A stretch of 64,000 nucleotides of DNA from Legionella cincinnatiensis (GTDB lineage: Bacteria; Pseudomonadota; Gammaproteobacteria; Legionellales; Legionellaceae). How positions within the stretch are numbered: position 1 is the first letter of the stretch; every line of letters begins with the position of its first letter. The stretch covers positions 2,976,001 through 3,040,000 of the forward strand of contig NZ_UGNX01000001.1 in assembly GCF_900452415.1 (NCBI RefSeq), read 5' to 3'. The position numbers were made by a program, and so were the translations under genes. The notes below the pieces were generated by a model. The model did not search any database. It was not told the origin of the DNA and saw only the letters and a list, made by a program, of their open reading frames with translations. Below, one piece after another: positions 1 to 10,276 of the stretch.

Positions 1-1858
1 TCACATTCACCCGTGCCGCAATACGCTCCTTGAGTTGTTGCAATCCAACTCGCTCTGCTGGATTATTTTCGACATTTGCAATCTCAACATCAAGAATATC
101 TTGCTTCGCCTGGCCCAAATGATAATCATCAAGTTTTGCTGCAAACAAGGGAGCAACATGATCGAGTTTTGCTTCTAGCGTTTCACGATCCTCGACTAGA
201 TTCTGACATGCTTTATAGTCAAGAAATTGTATCTTTGTTATATCTAATTGTTGTTGTTCTGCCTGTTGAGTCAGTATAGCTCTCGTTGCCGGCATTAACT
301 TAGCAGCTAACAAATCGTCAAAATCTTCGCCATTGATGGCTTTTTGCAAAGATTCTTTGTTCATGTTAACCAGTTGTCCATTCTCCCAAGTATATAAAGA
401 ATGCCCTGCGGCAAGTAAATCAATCATATGTTCCAGTAAAAGCTCACGTTTATTTGTTGGCCAGCTAGAGAATGACCAATCTGCAAAAATATATATTTGA
501 CTTTTTGCAGCACTTTCAGGATGCATACATTTTTTTTCTTGAGTATTTTTATCCTCTATAATCCCTCTAGAAGGTTTATTGTTTAATTTCTCTACCGCTT
601 CACGAATATCACCATCAAAAATACCTTGGGTTCGTGCAAATGCGCGTACATTAGAATACGAAGTTGCTGGAAACCACTCTCCTAAAAGCCCAGTTTTTCT
701 TTGCAGTGTAGGAAGTAACGTTGCAATAAGCTTTAAACCAACATCAACCTGCAAATTAACGGGATATGCTTGAAATTTAGGATTACGGAAAGGCAACAAC
801 AGCTTTTTCAAATCAGATGCTTTTTGCCGGTCTGCTTCATTAGCCCACCACTTGGATTCGATTCGCATAATTTCATTATCAACCACCTCTAACAAAGTAC
901 TCACCAACTTGCGACCTGAGGAAGGTAAAATCTGCAAAGTAAACGGTGGAAGTAATTGTTCTTGTGCCGCAATCATATCCTCAAAATCATCGAATTGTTG
1001 TTGCTTAACTGTACTTTCGACCTGTATTTTTCTTTTTGTGGCTTCTCTAAAACCTGCCTCCAAAGTTTTTGGTAACACATGTCTCCCACGATCTACCAAA
1101 TTAGGATCTACTTGATTCAGAACTTGTATTAGATTGCGTGAACAATAAGTAGCTTCCGAGGGGGGATTTTTTTCTCTATCTGTCTTATCTTGGCCTGACC
1201 ATTTAAAAAAAGATTTGATAAGAACCCAAAGACTAGTACGCACTTTTCCTTGAGTATGAAGCTTTTCGGTCAGCTTCACTTGCTCTAAATACGCATCAAG
1301 AAATTGCTGCCTTATTTTACTGTCGGTATGCTTAAAAAGTAATAAACTTGAATTAACTACAGGGAGAATTTCAGCTTGCCCTGTAGCACGCCAAAAAGTG
1401 ACTAATAGTTGAATTAAGCGATCTTTATTCTCTTTAGATGCAGCAAGAAATTGTTCAATAAGCTCATCTTTATCCTCTACCCCTTTCATATTTTTAGCCA
1501 ATCGCTTCATCCAGCGAGGACCAGTTGCAAGTGCTTCTTTGATGCGGGTAGCAGTAAACTCTTTAGTACAGTAATTTAAAAGCAGTACAGATAGCTCTTC
1601 CACAGTTTTTTCTTGGAGGGTTTTAGTAAATGACTCCGTAGATAAGGATAGTTTTCGCTCAAAATTATGACAAATAATGCCATATTTATTCTTTTCGGTG
1701 CAAACAAAGACAGAAATAACTTCTCTATGTCCATGTTTGCTCCGAGATGTTGTTAGTGATTGTGCTGCTTGCTTAAATAGAGCCAAGGGCTTTTTGCTAT
1801 TGGTCACCACAAACAAAATATCGCCTGGATCAATAGCGCAGTCATTCATCACTAACAT
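1..1858 (-). CDS. Unrecognised large protein, C-terminus beyond window edge
   Basis: An uninterrupted reading frame of about 619 codons runs from an ATG at 1858 to the left edge, so the protein is partial. The ATG has an AGGAG ribosome site 7 bases upstream. The product is soluble-looking: no signal peptide or membrane segment is evident. It is charged, with Gln/Glu/Lys-rich stretches, and its N-terminus begins MLVMNDCAIDPGDILFVVTN. I recognise no domain or catalytic motif. It follows the small His-tailed protein at 1881-2351 by 22 bases on the same strand, so the two are probably co-transcribed. Large unknown soluble proteins in Legionella are often secreted effectors, but the C-terminal signal lies outside the window, so that remains a guess. 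Confidence 0.8.
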   Translation of the reverse strand, partial: MLVMNDCAIDPGDILFVVTNSKKPLALFKQAAQSLTTSRSKHGHREVISVFVCTEKNKYGIICHNFERKLSLSTESFTKTLQEKTVEELSVLLLNYCTKEFTATRIKEALATGPRWMKRLAKNMKGVEDKDELIEQFLAASKENKDRLIQLLVTFWRATGQAEILPVVNSSLLLFKHTDSKIRQQFLDAYLEQVKLTEKLHTQGKVRTSLWVLIKSFFKWSGQDKTDREKNPPSEATYCSRNLIQVLNQVDPNLVDRGRHVLPKTLEAGFREATKRKIQVESTVKQQQFDDFEDMIAAQEQLLPPFTLQILPSSGRKLVSTLLEVVDNEIMRIESKWWANEADRQKASDLKKLLLPFRNPKFQAYPVNLQVDVGLKLIATLLPTLQRKTGLLGEWFPATSYSNVRAFARTQGIFDGDIREAVEKLNNKPSRGIIEDKNTQEKKCMHPESAAKSQIYIFADWSFSSWPTNKRELLLEHMIDLLAAGHSLYTWENGQLVNMNKESLQKAINGEDFDDLLAAKLMPATRAILTQQAEQQQLDITKIQFLDYKACQNLVEDRETLEAKLDHVAPLFAAKLDDYHLGQAKQDILDVEIANVENNPAERVGLQQLKERIAARVNV

Positions 1859-1880
1859 GATGACTCTCCTAATAGATTAA

Positions 1881-2351
1881 TTACCGATGACCATGGAAAT
1901 GACTGTGTGCGTAAGGATGGCCATGATGATGGCTATTACCAGACAGCAAAGAAGTTTCACTAGTAACTACTGAAGTAATAAGAGTAGCGAGATCATCATC
2001 ATTGACTCCAGGTTGTTCCATCCCTTTAGTAATTTCATCGATGGAATCATTAGAAAAATCAACTTCTTTTAATCGAGATGCTACATCTCCTGGTTTTGAA
2101 AATGATACAGCAACGACTTCTCCGGCATGCTTTTTTAATTGTGCAAGAAAAGGCTCTCTTCTGCTTTCACTAGTAGAAGTTCCTTCAATTGCCTTATATC
2201 TTCTTATTACAGAATCCACATACTTAATAGCATCTTGGTTATCTCTAAGCGATTCATGTTTGCTTTTTTGAAGCAGTGTTTCATATTGAGGTCCAAGTGT
2301 TTTACCTAAAGCATCTTTCATTTCAGGTGTTAACGGATTTAACATTGGCAT
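1881..2351 (-). CDS. Small unknown protein with His-rich C-terminal tail
   Basis: A 156-residue protein if translation starts at the MPM methionine at 2351, which has AGGAG five bases upstream; an upstream in-frame start at 2408 lacks a ribosome site. The body is acidic and helical-looking with no membrane segment. The last 16 residues hold seven histidines in an HHHGHPYAHSHFHGHR pattern, a plausible metal-binding tail. I do not recognise the family. It is the first gene of a probable two-gene unit with the large unknown protein that follows 22 bases later. Confidence 0.72.
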   Translation of the reverse strand: MPMLNPLTPEMKDALGKTLGPQYETLLQKSKHESLRDNQDAIKYVDSVIRRYKAIEGTSTSESRREPFLAQLKKHAGEVVAVSFSKPGDVASRLKEVDFSNDSIDEITKGMEQPGVNDDDLATLITSVVTSETSLLSGNSHHHGHPYAHSHFHGHR

Positions 2352-2684
2352 TTTCTCTCCTAGACTAGTTAAATTTGGCCCGCATTCTATCACCCCAAGA
2401 TCAATCAATCAACTTATTGGTTTTTATTTGAACTTTTTGGTTTGAGGCACTTTATTTTATTGTAAAAATTCTGTTTTTACATCGTATTGCATGAGTAGGA
2501 TTCTAGTCTACATGGCTCAGAGTCTGTAGATTAACGAGTAGCTCATAAATCAGCTCCCAACGGCTTACAACTCAGATTATAAAAAAATAATGTCGATAAT
2601 GACCATATTTTGACCTTTTTTTTACTTGTTATTTCAAGTCACAATTCGTTAGAATCAGAGTACTTTGATCATGAGTCATTTTTA

Positions 2685-3344
2685 ATGTTGGAATTTACTT
2701 TAATTCAAAAAATATGCATTTGGGCTATTCCTATTTTGCTTGCAATCACCTTACATGAAGCAGCCCATGCTTATATCGCCTATCGATGCGGAGATACTAC
2801 TGCAAAAATGTTTGGTCGTTTAAGCATAAATCCCATCCGTCATATTGACCCTATAGGTACGATACTCATTCCTTTGTTAGTTGGTGTTTTGACTCAGTTT
2901 AATTTTGTTATTGGTTATGCCAAACCAGTACCTATTAACTGGAGACAATTTCGTCACCCTCGCCGCGACATGATTTTTGTTACTCTTGCAGGACCTTTTG
3001 CAAACATACTTATGGCATTCTTATGGGCAGCTTGTTATAAAGTTTCTCTAATTCTCAATCCTGGATCCTCGATGCCTGTACTTTTTCTTTATGCCACAGC
3101 CCAAGCTGGGATATTGATCAACTTGATTTTAGCTACTTTAAATTTGCTTCCCATCCCCCCATTAGATGGTAGCCGAGTAGTGAGTAGTCTTTTACCTCCT
3201 AAACAAGCCATCGCTTATGAAAAAATAGAACCTTACGGATTTTTTATTCTACTTCTTTTAGTATTTACTGGAGCTTTGGGGATCATATTAACACCATTGA
3301 TCAATTTAGGTTTAGTTACACTTAGTGCCATTTTCAATATATGA
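2685..3344 (+). CDS. Site-2 protease family (M50) membrane metallopeptidase
   Basis: A 219-residue polytopic membrane protein of the short site-2 protease family. The zinc motif HEAAH is in the first hydrophobic segment (about residues 20-24 from this start). The second conserved site, [12 protein letters not shown], lies near residue 160, with the Asp expected to ligate zinc. Several hydrophobic helices surround both. The upstream in-frame start at 2610 would add 25 residues not typical of the family; MLEFTLIQ at 2685 fits better, though no strong ribosome site is visible for either. The stop overlaps the pdxB start by four bases (ATGA), so the two are translationally coupled. The substrate is unknown. 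Confidence 0.88.
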   Translation: MLEFTLIQKICIWAIPILLAITLHEAAHAYIAYRCGDTTAKMFGRLSINPIRHIDPIGTILIPLLVGVLTQFNFVIGYAKPVPINWRQFRHPRRDMIFVTLAGPFANILMAFLWAACYKVSLILNPGSSMPVLFLYATAQAGILINLILATLNLLPIPPLDGSRVVSSLLPPKQAIAYEKIEPYGFFILLLLVFTGALGIILTPLINLGLVTLSAIFNI

Positions 3345-4411
3345 ACATTTTAGCTGATGCTTCCCTTCCAGGATTAGAGCAAGCTTTTCCTAAGCCTTTT
3401 AACTTAATACGTTATTATCATGCCGATGAACTTGCTCACTTACTTGTTGGACAAGATATACTTCTTTGTCGTTCTACTCTTAAAGTAAATCGAACTTTAT
3501 TAGAAAATCATTCGATAAGATATGTAGCTACTGCAAGCTCTGGCACTGATCATCTCGATCGCTCCTGGTTAAACTCACAACAGATTCAAATCATAGATGC
3601 CAAAGGGTCAAATGCTCGAGCTGTTGCTGATTATGTGGTTGCCTGTATTGCCTTTCTAGAGCAACACCATTTTATTCAAGCACATAAAGCAGGTGTAATA
3701 GGTTTAGGTAAGGTGGGAATCCAAGTCTCTGCTCGATTGCAAGCAACAGGTTTCCAAGTAGTTCACTATGATCCACTCAAAGCGATGCGTGAATCTGACA
3801 CTTTTCAAAGTTGTTCTCTAGAAGATTTGTATCAAGCTGATCTTATATGCATTCATGCAGAACTACATGACAATCCACCCTTCCCAAGTCGTCATTTAAT
3901 CAATCAAAATTTTCTGACACAATTAAAGCCTGGCTGCATTATTATTAATGCCGCACGCGGAGGAATTGTTGATGAAAGTGCCTTGCTTAATGAATCTAAG
4001 CCTTTGATCTATTGCACTGATGTATTTCTAAATGAACCAACAATTGATAAACGTATTATTGATAAAGCGGTACTTTGTACACCTCACATAGCAGGCCACA
4101 GTATTGAAGCAAAATATGCTGCTGTAACTATGGTTAGCACATCTTTACATCAAATTGCGAATTTGCCAATTCCTCAATTTTTCACGCCCCAAATGATAAA
4201 AACTATGCATATGGAAAAAAATAAATCATGGTATGAATCCGTATTAACCCTTTATAACCCCATTGAAGAAACATTGTCTTTAAAAAAAGCTATAGATAAA
4301 AAGTCTGCGTTTATAGAATTACGCAAACAGCATCAAAATCGTCATGATTTTTGTCAGTATTCTATGGAATGGATTTGTGATAAAAAAACGAGATCCTTAT
4401 TGGGAATGTAA
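3341..4411 (+). CDS. pdxB: Erythronate-4-phosphate dehydrogenase
   Basis: A 356-residue NAD-dependent D-2-hydroxyacid dehydrogenase that oxidises 4-phosphoerythronate in the DXP-dependent route to pyridoxal 5'-phosphate. The Rossmann motif GLGKVG lies near residue 125, followed by the family's conserved NAARGG stretch near residue 206 and a PHIAGHS segment near 252 carrying the catalytic His. The C-terminal dimerisation extension typical of PdxB is present, so length and layout match PdxB rather than SerA. The start overlaps the stop of the site-2 protease gene. Many PLP enzymes in this window (Alr, GlyA, Kbl, the MetB-like enzyme) would use the product. Confidence 0.93.
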   Translation: MNILADASLPGLEQAFPKPFNLIRYYHADELAHLLVGQDILLCRSTLKVNRTLLENHSIRYVATASSGTDHLDRSWLNSQQIQIIDAKGSNARAVADYVVACIAFLEQHHFIQAHKAGVIGLGKVGIQVSARLQATGFQVVHYDPLKAMRESDTFQSCSLEDLYQADLICIHAELHDNPPFPSRHLINQNFLTQLKPGCIIINAARGGIVDESALLNESKPLIYCTDVFLNEPTIDKRIIDKAVLCTPHIAGHSIEAKYAAVTMVSTSLHQIANLPIPQFFTPQMIKTMHMEKNKSWYESVLTLYNPIEETLSLKKAIDKKSAFIELRKQHQNRHDFCQYSMEWICDKKTRSLLGM

Positions 4412-4531
4412 ATCAATAAAAGTGCTCCATAATTGTATTTAATGTCATTAAGATTAACTTTGTTCATTGTAAATTAGCAAATCAAATGATACTCTCATAC
4501 CGGTTTTTATAAAAATAAAGGAGTATTTATA

Positions 4532-4945
4532 ATGTCTTTAGGAACAAAGTTAGCCTCTTTCACAGCTGCTTTAATTTTTGCTGGTTCTACTTTTGCCCAA
4601 GATGTGGTATGTCCTGATCTCAGTGAAATCCAAAAAATAGGAATCAATCAAGCCTCAATAGTTGATAGAAATCATTATGTAGGCTACTCAGTTCACCACT
4701 ACAACACAGATTCGGATTGGGGCTTCGCCATTGGACCCGTAAAAGCAAGTTCAGAGGAAGAAACTCTAGAAAAAACCAATCAAATCTTATCAAAGATGAG
4801 TGGCTTTGGCATTCCTGACTCATATAATGATGAGGTAATTTGTTTTTATGAATCAGGCCAGAAAGACGTTTTGGCAGTCGCTATCAAAGGATATTATGAA
4901 ATCTCCCCAATGAAATTAAAACAGTTGATGTATAAAGCACATTAA
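4532..4945 (+). CDS. Small secreted protein, DUF4949-like
   Basis: A 137-residue protein with a clear Sec signal peptide (about residues 1-22, cut after STFA). AAGGAG lies 10 bases before the ATG. The mature part has two cysteines (in VVCPDL and VICFYE) that could form a disulfide. It resembles small exported proteins common in Legionella genomes and annotated as DUF4949; I make that link from memory of the pattern, not from a search. Function is unknown. It has its own upstream region and converges on murE. Confidence 0.75.
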   Translation: MSLGTKLASFTAALIFAGSTFAQDVVCPDLSEIQKIGINQASIVDRNHYVGYSVHHYNTDSDWGFAIGPVKASSEEETLEKTNQILSKMSGFGIPDSYNDEVICFYESGQKDVLAVAIKGYYEISPMKLKQLMYKAH

Positions 4946-4951
4946 AAATCA

Positions 4952-4988
4952 ATGCCTGGGCGAAATTTGACGCAGAATGCGCTCAGGC
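4952..4988 (-). terminator. Probable terminator downstream of murE
   Basis: A nine-pair stem with one G-U pair (GCCTGGGCG at 4954-4962 with CGCTCAGGC at 4980-4988) lies 26 bases beyond the murE stop. Reading the minus strand it is followed by ATTGATTTTTAA, a moderate U-tract. The plus side has no T-run, so it mainly suits murE. Confidence 0.6.
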
Positions 4989-5014
4989 TAAATCAAAAAC
5001 ACACGTATAATCAT

Positions 5015-6466
5015 TTATCTTGGGATCAATCTTCTTACTACCTCTTGATCAGAAAATTGATATTTCACTGTACCAATCTGCTGATACGCTTCATGCCCTT
5101 TTCCTGCGATCAGAATCACGTCGTTTTCATCTGCTTTATTTAAAGCATAAGCAATTGCTTCCTCGCGATTGACTAATTGAATCACTTTAGAAGAGAGAAC
5201 GATGCCTTGTGAAATTTCATTGATAATTACTTGTGGCTCTTCAGTACGGGGATTATCACTCGTAATAACTATTTGATCCGCCAGCTTATCAGCAACTTTT
5301 CCCATAATGGGTCTTTTGGTTTTATCTCTATCGCCACCACAACCAAAGACTACCCATAAACGTCCTTTTTTCAATTGATTTAAAGTCATTAAAGCGTTCT
5401 CTAAAGCATCAGGCGTATGAGCATAATCAACCAAAACATACGGGGAATGGGCAACAATTTCCATACGCCCTGGAGCAGCTTTTAATTGGGACATTACCTC
5501 TACTACCTGTTCAGGAATATAATTAGCAGCTAATAAACTACTAAATATTGCTAAACTATTGTAAATATTAAATTGCCCTAAAGATTTTATGTTTATTTGA
5601 TGCTGGCCCCAAGGTGAGTGCACTTCGATTTCCGTGCCATAAATATCCATAAACCAGTTTTTAGCTCTAACATCACAATCTCGATGTATTCCATAAGTTA
5701 ATTTTTTTACGTGTGGTTTAATCGCAGCAGCCATAATGTTATGATGAGAATCATCTTGATTAATAATAGCCCACTCTAAAGACTCTCTGGCAAATAATAA
5801 AGACTTTGCAGTAGCATAATTTTCCATACTTTGATGATAATCTAAATGATCTAGAGTCAAATTAGTAAATATAGCTTGCTTAAATTCAAGAGCATCAACG
5901 CGATGCTGTGCAAGTGCATGAGAAGACACTTCCATACATACTTGTCGCATATCCTGACGCTTATATTGATGCAATAATTTCTGTAAACATAAAGAATCGG
6001 GAGTTGTATTATCTAATAGTTGTAATTCATTCACATTGCCTTGGCCAATAGTACCTATATAGGCAGCTTTTTGTCCTAGTAAATGATGTGCTTGAGCAAG
6101 TTGATATGCAATTGTTGTTTTTCCATTAGTGCCTGTCACGCCTGTTATATTTAAAAAACATCCTGGATTATCATAAAACTGTTTTGCAATATGAGAAAGT
6201 TGCATCGATAGTTCTGGTACAGGAATACAAGGAACTGATTCAAGTAATATGCAGTTTTTAGGAAAATTGGCAGGATCATAAGCAACTGCAACTGCTCCAG
6301 AGGCGATAGCCTTATCTATAAATAAACGACCATCAGCTGCAGTACCTGCATAGGCAATGAACAAATCTCCCGGATGAACTCGGCGGCTGTCATTTTCTAG
6401 ACCAGTAATCATACAATCTGTTGGCGATTGTTTTATCCAAGGCTTTAATAATTGAGAAAGTTTCAT
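5015..6466 (-). CDS. murE: UDP-MurNAc-L-Ala-D-Glu:meso-diaminopimelate ligase
   Basis: A 483-residue cytoplasmic Mur ligase that adds meso-diaminopimelate to the peptidoglycan precursor using ATP. The P-loop GVTGTNGKTT is at residues 109-118 and the DNPR motif that selects diaminopimelate over lysine is at 404-407. The C-terminal GKGHE stretch is also present. Length is normal. It is the last gene of the division cluster here: instead of murF, the next sequence downstream is a terminator and a convergent small gene. It is separated from ftsI by 322 bases that hold a palindromic element, whereas in many gammaproteobacteria ftsI and murE abut. Confidence 0.97.
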   Translation of the reverse strand: MKLSQLLKPWIKQSPTDCMITGLENDSRRVHPGDLFIAYAGTAADGRLFIDKAIASGAVAVAYDPANFPKNCILLESVPCIPVPELSMQLSHIAKQFYDNPGCFLNITGVTGTNGKTTIAYQLAQAHHLLGQKAAYIGTIGQGNVNELQLLDNTTPDSLCLQKLLHQYKRQDMRQVCMEVSSHALAQHRVDALEFKQAIFTNLTLDHLDYHQSMENYATAKSLLFARESLEWAIINQDDSHHNIMAAAIKPHVKKLTYGIHRDCDVRAKNWFMDIYGTEIEVHSPWGQHQINIKSLGQFNIYNSLAIFSSLLAANYIPEQVVEVMSQLKAAPGRMEIVAHSPYVLVDYAHTPDALENALMTLNQLKKGRLWVVFGCGGDRDKTKRPIMGKVADKLADQIVITSDNPRTEEPQVIINEISQGIVLSSKVIQLVNREEAIAYALNKADENDVILIAGKGHEAYQQIGTVKYQFSDQEVVRRLIPR

Positions 6467-6512
6467 TAACTTGTTCCTAATAGTTAAAATGTAGCCCAGC
6501 GCCTTAAGTTAA

Positions 6513-6697
6513 CAGCAATTATGGGTAAGGATGTAATTATAAGTTATCGAACCGTTCGGGCTAAGGAGACGTTTTTTACGCCGTCTCAAAGCCTTGGCAC
6601 CAGGTTCGAAAGTACCTGTCAAGGCTTCGAGACGGCGCTGGCGCGCCTCCTCAGCCCGAACGGTTCGTATAACCCGATCTCTTATCCACAACTCACG
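6513..6697. mobile_element. Family 1 palindromic element, copy A (ftsI-murE gap)
   Basis: A 185-bp element that is a near-complete inverted repeat. Outer ends are ATTATGGGTAAGG on the left and CTTATCCACAACTCACG on the right; inner arms carry GAACCGTTCGGGCT near 6547 and its complement ending near 6667; the centre has AAGCCTTGG/CAAGGCTTCGAGA arms. TTAAGTTAA immediately precedes it (6504-6512), but the matching direct repeat on the right is gone. Apparent short open frames inside it are chance. The rest of the 6467-6788 gap shows nothing else I can name. Confidence 0.75.
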
Positions 6698-6788
6698 TAG
6701 TCATCCTCACAACGACTGGGGTCTATTTTTGATACAGCACTGTGCTACCTTTATCAATGAATTCCCGCCTGCACAGAAAAGAGAAAAT

Positions 6789-8456
6789 TTACCCCACTAA
6801 CTCATCCGTAGGTATATTAAACAATCTCAACGATCCGGACATGACTTTGGTAAACAAAGGAGCTGCAACAGCGGCAGCATAATATCCTTTACGAGAGGGT
6901 TCATGGATTATAACCACCACAACAAATTTAGGTTTTGAAACAGGTGCAATACCGACAAAACTTGCGGTATATTTTTTATCTTTATATCCATCCTTTCCTG
7001 CTACACGAGCTGTTCCGGTTTTCCCTGCTACACGATATCCCGGTACTTTTGCGGCTCGACCAGTTCCATCTTTCATAACCGCTTCCATCATATGTAGAAC
7101 CTGTTGTGCTGTTTCAGGTTTTATGACTTGTGCTCCAGGAGTGGGTGGATCATTATGCAACAATGTCACCGGAATCAATTGTCCTTGATTTGCAAAAATC
7201 ATATTAGCCTTTGCCAATTGCAATGCCGTAACAGATAGACCATAACCGAAGCTCAAGGTAGCCAAAACGAAAGGGTTAGCATCTTTGACATTAACAATTC
7301 CACCTTCACTTTCCCCAGGATAAGTACTTTCAGTACGTTGCCCAAAACCACAACGTTGTAATAGCCCTATTAATTGTTCTGGAGGGCTTGCCAACACCAT
7401 TTTTGTTACCCCAACATTACTCGAGTGTTGCAACACACCTGTCACATCCAAAACACCATAATTATGAATGTCACGTACCGCATGGCCATGAACAACCATC
7501 CAGCTCGGGTTTGTATCAATAATAGTTGACGGTTTAAACAAACCGCTTTCTAAGGCACTTGCTATACTGAACGTTTTGATTACGGATCCTGGTTCAAACG
7601 TATCCGTAACCGCCCTATTTCTATAAGTATCTTTGTCATAACGGCCGCGCGAATTTGGGTTATAGGAAGGAACATTAGCCATAGCTAAGATTTCACCATT
7701 TTCAGTATCAACGACCACCACAGAACCGGATTTTGCAGCAAACTCGTCAACAGTTTTACTCAACTCACTGTATACTAAATACTGCAATCGTCTATCGATA
7801 CTTAAAGTCATATCACGGCCAGGCCGTGGCTCTTTAATGACACCTAATTCGTCAATAACTCGACCTAAGCGATCTTTAATTACTCTTTTTTTACCAACAA
7901 CTCCTTTTAGCCAATCCTGATAGGCTAACTCTATTCCTTCTAACCCCTGGTCATCTACGTTTGTAAAACCTATCAACTGTGAAATACTGTCTGAATCAGG
8001 ATAATAACGTTTAAACTCTTTTTGAAAATTAACCCCAGGGATCTTAAGTGCTTTTATTTGTTTCGCTAAAGGAGGAGGCAATTGCCTTTGTAAGTAAACG
8101 AATTCTAATTCTTTATTTTCAGCATCTACTATTTTGCGACTTAATTGTTGGGGAGTAAAATTTAAATAGGCTGCCAAGGACATAAATTGCTCTTTGTCAG
8201 GAGCAAATTCCTTAGGATTGACCCAGACTGATTCTACAGGAGTACTAATTGCCAAAGGGGTGCCATTCCTATCCATGATCATCCCTCTATGAGCCGGAAT
8301 ATCAACTACCCGTAAACTTCGTGCATTACCTTGACCTTGAAGAAATTGACGATGAAGAACGGTTAAATCAATCATTCGCAAAACTAAAATGAGTAAAAGC
8401 AAAGAAAAGAAAGCAGATACAATGATAAGTCTATTTAGATGGGTTGATTTTTTCAT
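6789..8456 (-). CDS. ftsI: Peptidoglycan D,D-transpeptidase FtsI (PBP3)
   Basis: A 555-residue class B penicillin-binding protein that crosslinks septal peptidoglycan in the divisome. An N-terminal membrane anchor occupies about residues 10-30. The transpeptidase motifs are all present: SVIK with the active serine at 291-294, SSN at 345-347 and KTG at 479-481. The conserved RGMIMDRNG of the pedestal domain is near residues 57-65. It follows ftsL by 54 bases in the mraZ operon and is followed by a palindromic element and then murE. Confidence 0.97.
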   Translation of the reverse strand: MKKSTHLNRLIIVSAFFSLLLLILVLRMIDLTVLHRQFLQGQGNARSLRVVDIPAHRGMIMDRNGTPLAISTPVESVWVNPKEFAPDKEQFMSLAAYLNFTPQQLSRKIVDAENKELEFVYLQRQLPPPLAKQIKALKIPGVNFQKEFKRYYPDSDSISQLIGFTNVDDQGLEGIELAYQDWLKGVVGKKRVIKDRLGRVIDELGVIKEPRPGRDMTLSIDRRLQYLVYSELSKTVDEFAAKSGSVVVVDTENGEILAMANVPSYNPNSRGRYDKDTYRNRAVTDTFEPGSVIKTFSIASALESGLFKPSTIIDTNPSWMVVHGHAVRDIHNYGVLDVTGVLQHSSNVGVTKMVLASPPEQLIGLLQRCGFGQRTESTYPGESEGGIVNVKDANPFVLATLSFGYGLSVTALQLAKANMIFANQGQLIPVTLLHNDPPTPGAQVIKPETAQQVLHMMEAVMKDGTGRAAKVPGYRVAGKTGTARVAGKDGYKDKKYTASFVGIAPVSKPKFVVVVIIHEPSRKGYYAAAVAAPLFTKVMSGSLRLFNIPTDELVG

Positions 8457-8510
8457 GGGTATCTACCATTTATAAGCTGGGGCAATGGTACTCGTTTGAA
8501 ACAAAAACTT

Positions 8511-8855
8511 CTACTGCTGAGCTTGCAACCAGTAAGTATTTTTAGAGTTTGGTAAAACCATTTGTAATTTCTCGTGAGCTAGCTCTTCTACACGAGCTGG
8601 AGTAGCCAAGCTCGCTTGCTCCAGAAGTAATTGCCCCCATTGCAACTGCAAATAGTGGGTAAGCTGTTCTTGTTGTTCTACTTGATTTAAAGTCACACGA
8701 TATGAATTGGTACTGTAAACAACAGCCAATGCACTTACCAATACAGCTATTAACAATATAACCAGCATGTATAATGACTTAGACATATGTATATCTGCCA
8801 GTTGACCATTAAATAAAGTACCTTCTTGGTTGATCACTTTCGCTGCAGCGTTCAT
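8511..8855 (-). CDS. ftsL: Cell division protein FtsL
   Basis: A 114-residue bitopic inner-membrane protein: a short cytoplasmic N-terminus, one membrane helix at about residues 28-48, then a coiled-coil-like periplasmic region rich in Gln and Leu. It fits FtsL, which links FtsQ/FtsB to FtsWI. Sequence conservation in this family is low, so position between rsmH and ftsI is the strongest evidence. Its ATG overlaps the rsmH stop (ATGA). Confidence 0.93.
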   Translation of the reverse strand: MNAAAKVINQEGTLFNGQLADIHMSKSLYMLVILLIAVLVSALAVVYSTNSYRVTLNQVEQQEQLTHYLQLQWGQLLLEQASLATPARVEELAHEKLQMVLPNSKNTYWLQAQQ

Positions 8856-9790
8856 GATAATTTCTCCCCTATTCTAAGTACTGCACTTCGAGCCCTGACG
8901 TTCTCAATTACTTCATTTTCTTGCGGCATTATGGCTTTACCTATTCTTTTAAAATTTGTTTTTAATTCTTCATAACGTATAGGTACTTCAGGAGGTGGTT
9001 TAGCACCTTCTTCTTTATTCTTCATAAATTGTTTGACAATTCGATCTTCGAGGGAGTGAAAACTAATCACTACCAATCTGCCTTTAGGTGCCAAAACATG
9101 GATACATTGTTCCAAACAGCTCTTTAAATCATTAAGTTCTTGATTGATATAAATCCGAATCGCTTGAAACACTCGGGTTGCTGGATGTTTGTGTTTTTCC
9201 CATTTTGGGTTTGCTTCTTTTACAATTTCTGCTAATTGCAACGTGGTAGAAATCGGAGCTACATTTCGTGCAGCAACAATTGCTTTTGCTATTCTTCCAG
9301 CAAAGCGCTCTTCCCCATAAAGTTTAAAGACAGCAGCCATTGCATCAGCTTCTGCTTCATTAACAAAACGTGCAGCACTCATTGGTTGAGATCTATCCAT
9401 ACGCATGTCTAATGGACCTTGCTGCATAAAACTAAAACCTCTTTCTGGATTATCTAATTGCGGTGAAGAAACGCCTAAATCAAGTAAAATACCATCCACT
9501 CTACCCAATACACCTGCCTCAGTTGCGAATTCTTCAATTTTTGCGAAAGAACCTTGAAATATATGAAAGCGTTTATCTTGGTCAAAATGCTCTCTGGCAT
9601 ATGTGATAGCATCTAAGTCCTTATCTATAGCGTACAAATGACCTTCTTCATTTAAATGACTTAAAATCTCCTTGCTATGGCCGCCTCGTCCAAAAGTGCC
9701 ATCAAAATAAATACCATCGCTTTTAATGGCTAAGCCTGTTATTGATTCATGCAATAATACGGATTGATGTGTTGCCATATTTGTTTCCAT
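8852..9790 (-). CDS. rsmH: 16S rRNA (cytosine1402-N4)-methyltransferase
   Basis: A 312-residue SAM-dependent methyltransferase (formerly MraW) that modifies C1402 in the ribosomal decoding centre. The SAM-binding [11 protein letters not shown] is near residue 29-39, and [10 protein letters not shown] and ISFHSLEDR further on are family signatures. The first ATG shares a base with the mraZ stop (TAATG), suggesting coupling; an alternative ATG four codons later has a GGAAAC site before it. The ftsL start overlaps its stop. Confidence 0.97.
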   Translation of the reverse strand: METNMATHQSVLLHESITGLAIKSDGIYFDGTFGRGGHSKEILSHLNEEGHLYAIDKDLDAITYAREHFDQDKRFHIFQGSFAKIEEFATEAGVLGRVDGILLDLGVSSPQLDNPERGFSFMQQGPLDMRMDRSQPMSAARFVNEAEADAMAAVFKLYGEERFAGRIAKAIVAARNVAPISTTLQLAEIVKEANPKWEKHKHPATRVFQAIRIYINQELNDLKSCLEQCIHVLAPKGRLVVISFHSLEDRIVKQFMKNKEEGAKPPPEVPIRYEELKTNFKRIGKAIMPQENEVIENVRARSAVLRIGEKLS

Positions 9791-10248
9791 TACAAAGAAA
9801 ACGTTTTCATTTCATCGGGTAAACCAGAAGTTCCAGAACTTTCCTCAGCTAACCATTGTTCGCGCCGAGTTTCCCAAATATCTTTATTCCAGACTTCAAA
9901 TTTATTTCCTTGGCCTATCATCACTACATCTTTTTCCAACTGCGCATAATTCCTTAAAACTGTTGGCAGCAACACGCGTCCATTTGTATCCACTTCGACA
10001 TCCGTTGCATGACCAATCAATAAACGTTGTATTCTTCGTGCAGCTGCATTAAAGCTAGGTAGTTTTTGCAAATTATTTTCAATGATTTGCCACTGAGCTG
10101 CTGTATACAGCAACAAGCATGTTTCTTCAGTATCAATAGTCACTACTAAGGGAATTTTTTCATCAGCTCCCAAAGCGGCTCGATAACGCGTAGGAATCGC
10201 TAAGCGTCCTTTGGTATCGATAGTAATGGCATTTATTCCCCGAAACAT
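9790..10248 (-). CDS. mraZ: Transcriptional regulator MraZ
   Basis: A 152-residue MraZ with two SpoVT/AbrB-like repeats, each marked by a D-x-x-GR motif: DTKGRLAIP near residue 11 and DTNGRVLLP near 90. The start is set at the MFRG methionine at 10248, the usual family N-terminus; an upstream in-frame ATG at 10284 lies inside the operator region. MraZ represses its own operon in E. coli by binding short direct repeats in front of the gene, and three such repeats are present here at 10277-10313. Confidence 0.96.
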   Translation of the reverse strand: MFRGINAITIDTKGRLAIPTRYRAALGADEKIPLVVTIDTEETCLLLYTAAQWQIIENNLQKLPSFNAAARRIQRLLIGHATDVEVDTNGRVLLPTVLRNYAQLEKDVVMIGQGNKFEVWNKDIWETRREQWLAEESSGTSGLPDEMKTFSL

Positions 10249-10276
10249 GCTTTTCTGTATGTGAAGGTTTTTATTC

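Noticed and set aside
6509..6800. Short open frames on both strands across the ftsI-murE gap
   Set aside because: They lie inside the palindromic element, mirror each other because of its symmetry, and have no ribosome site.
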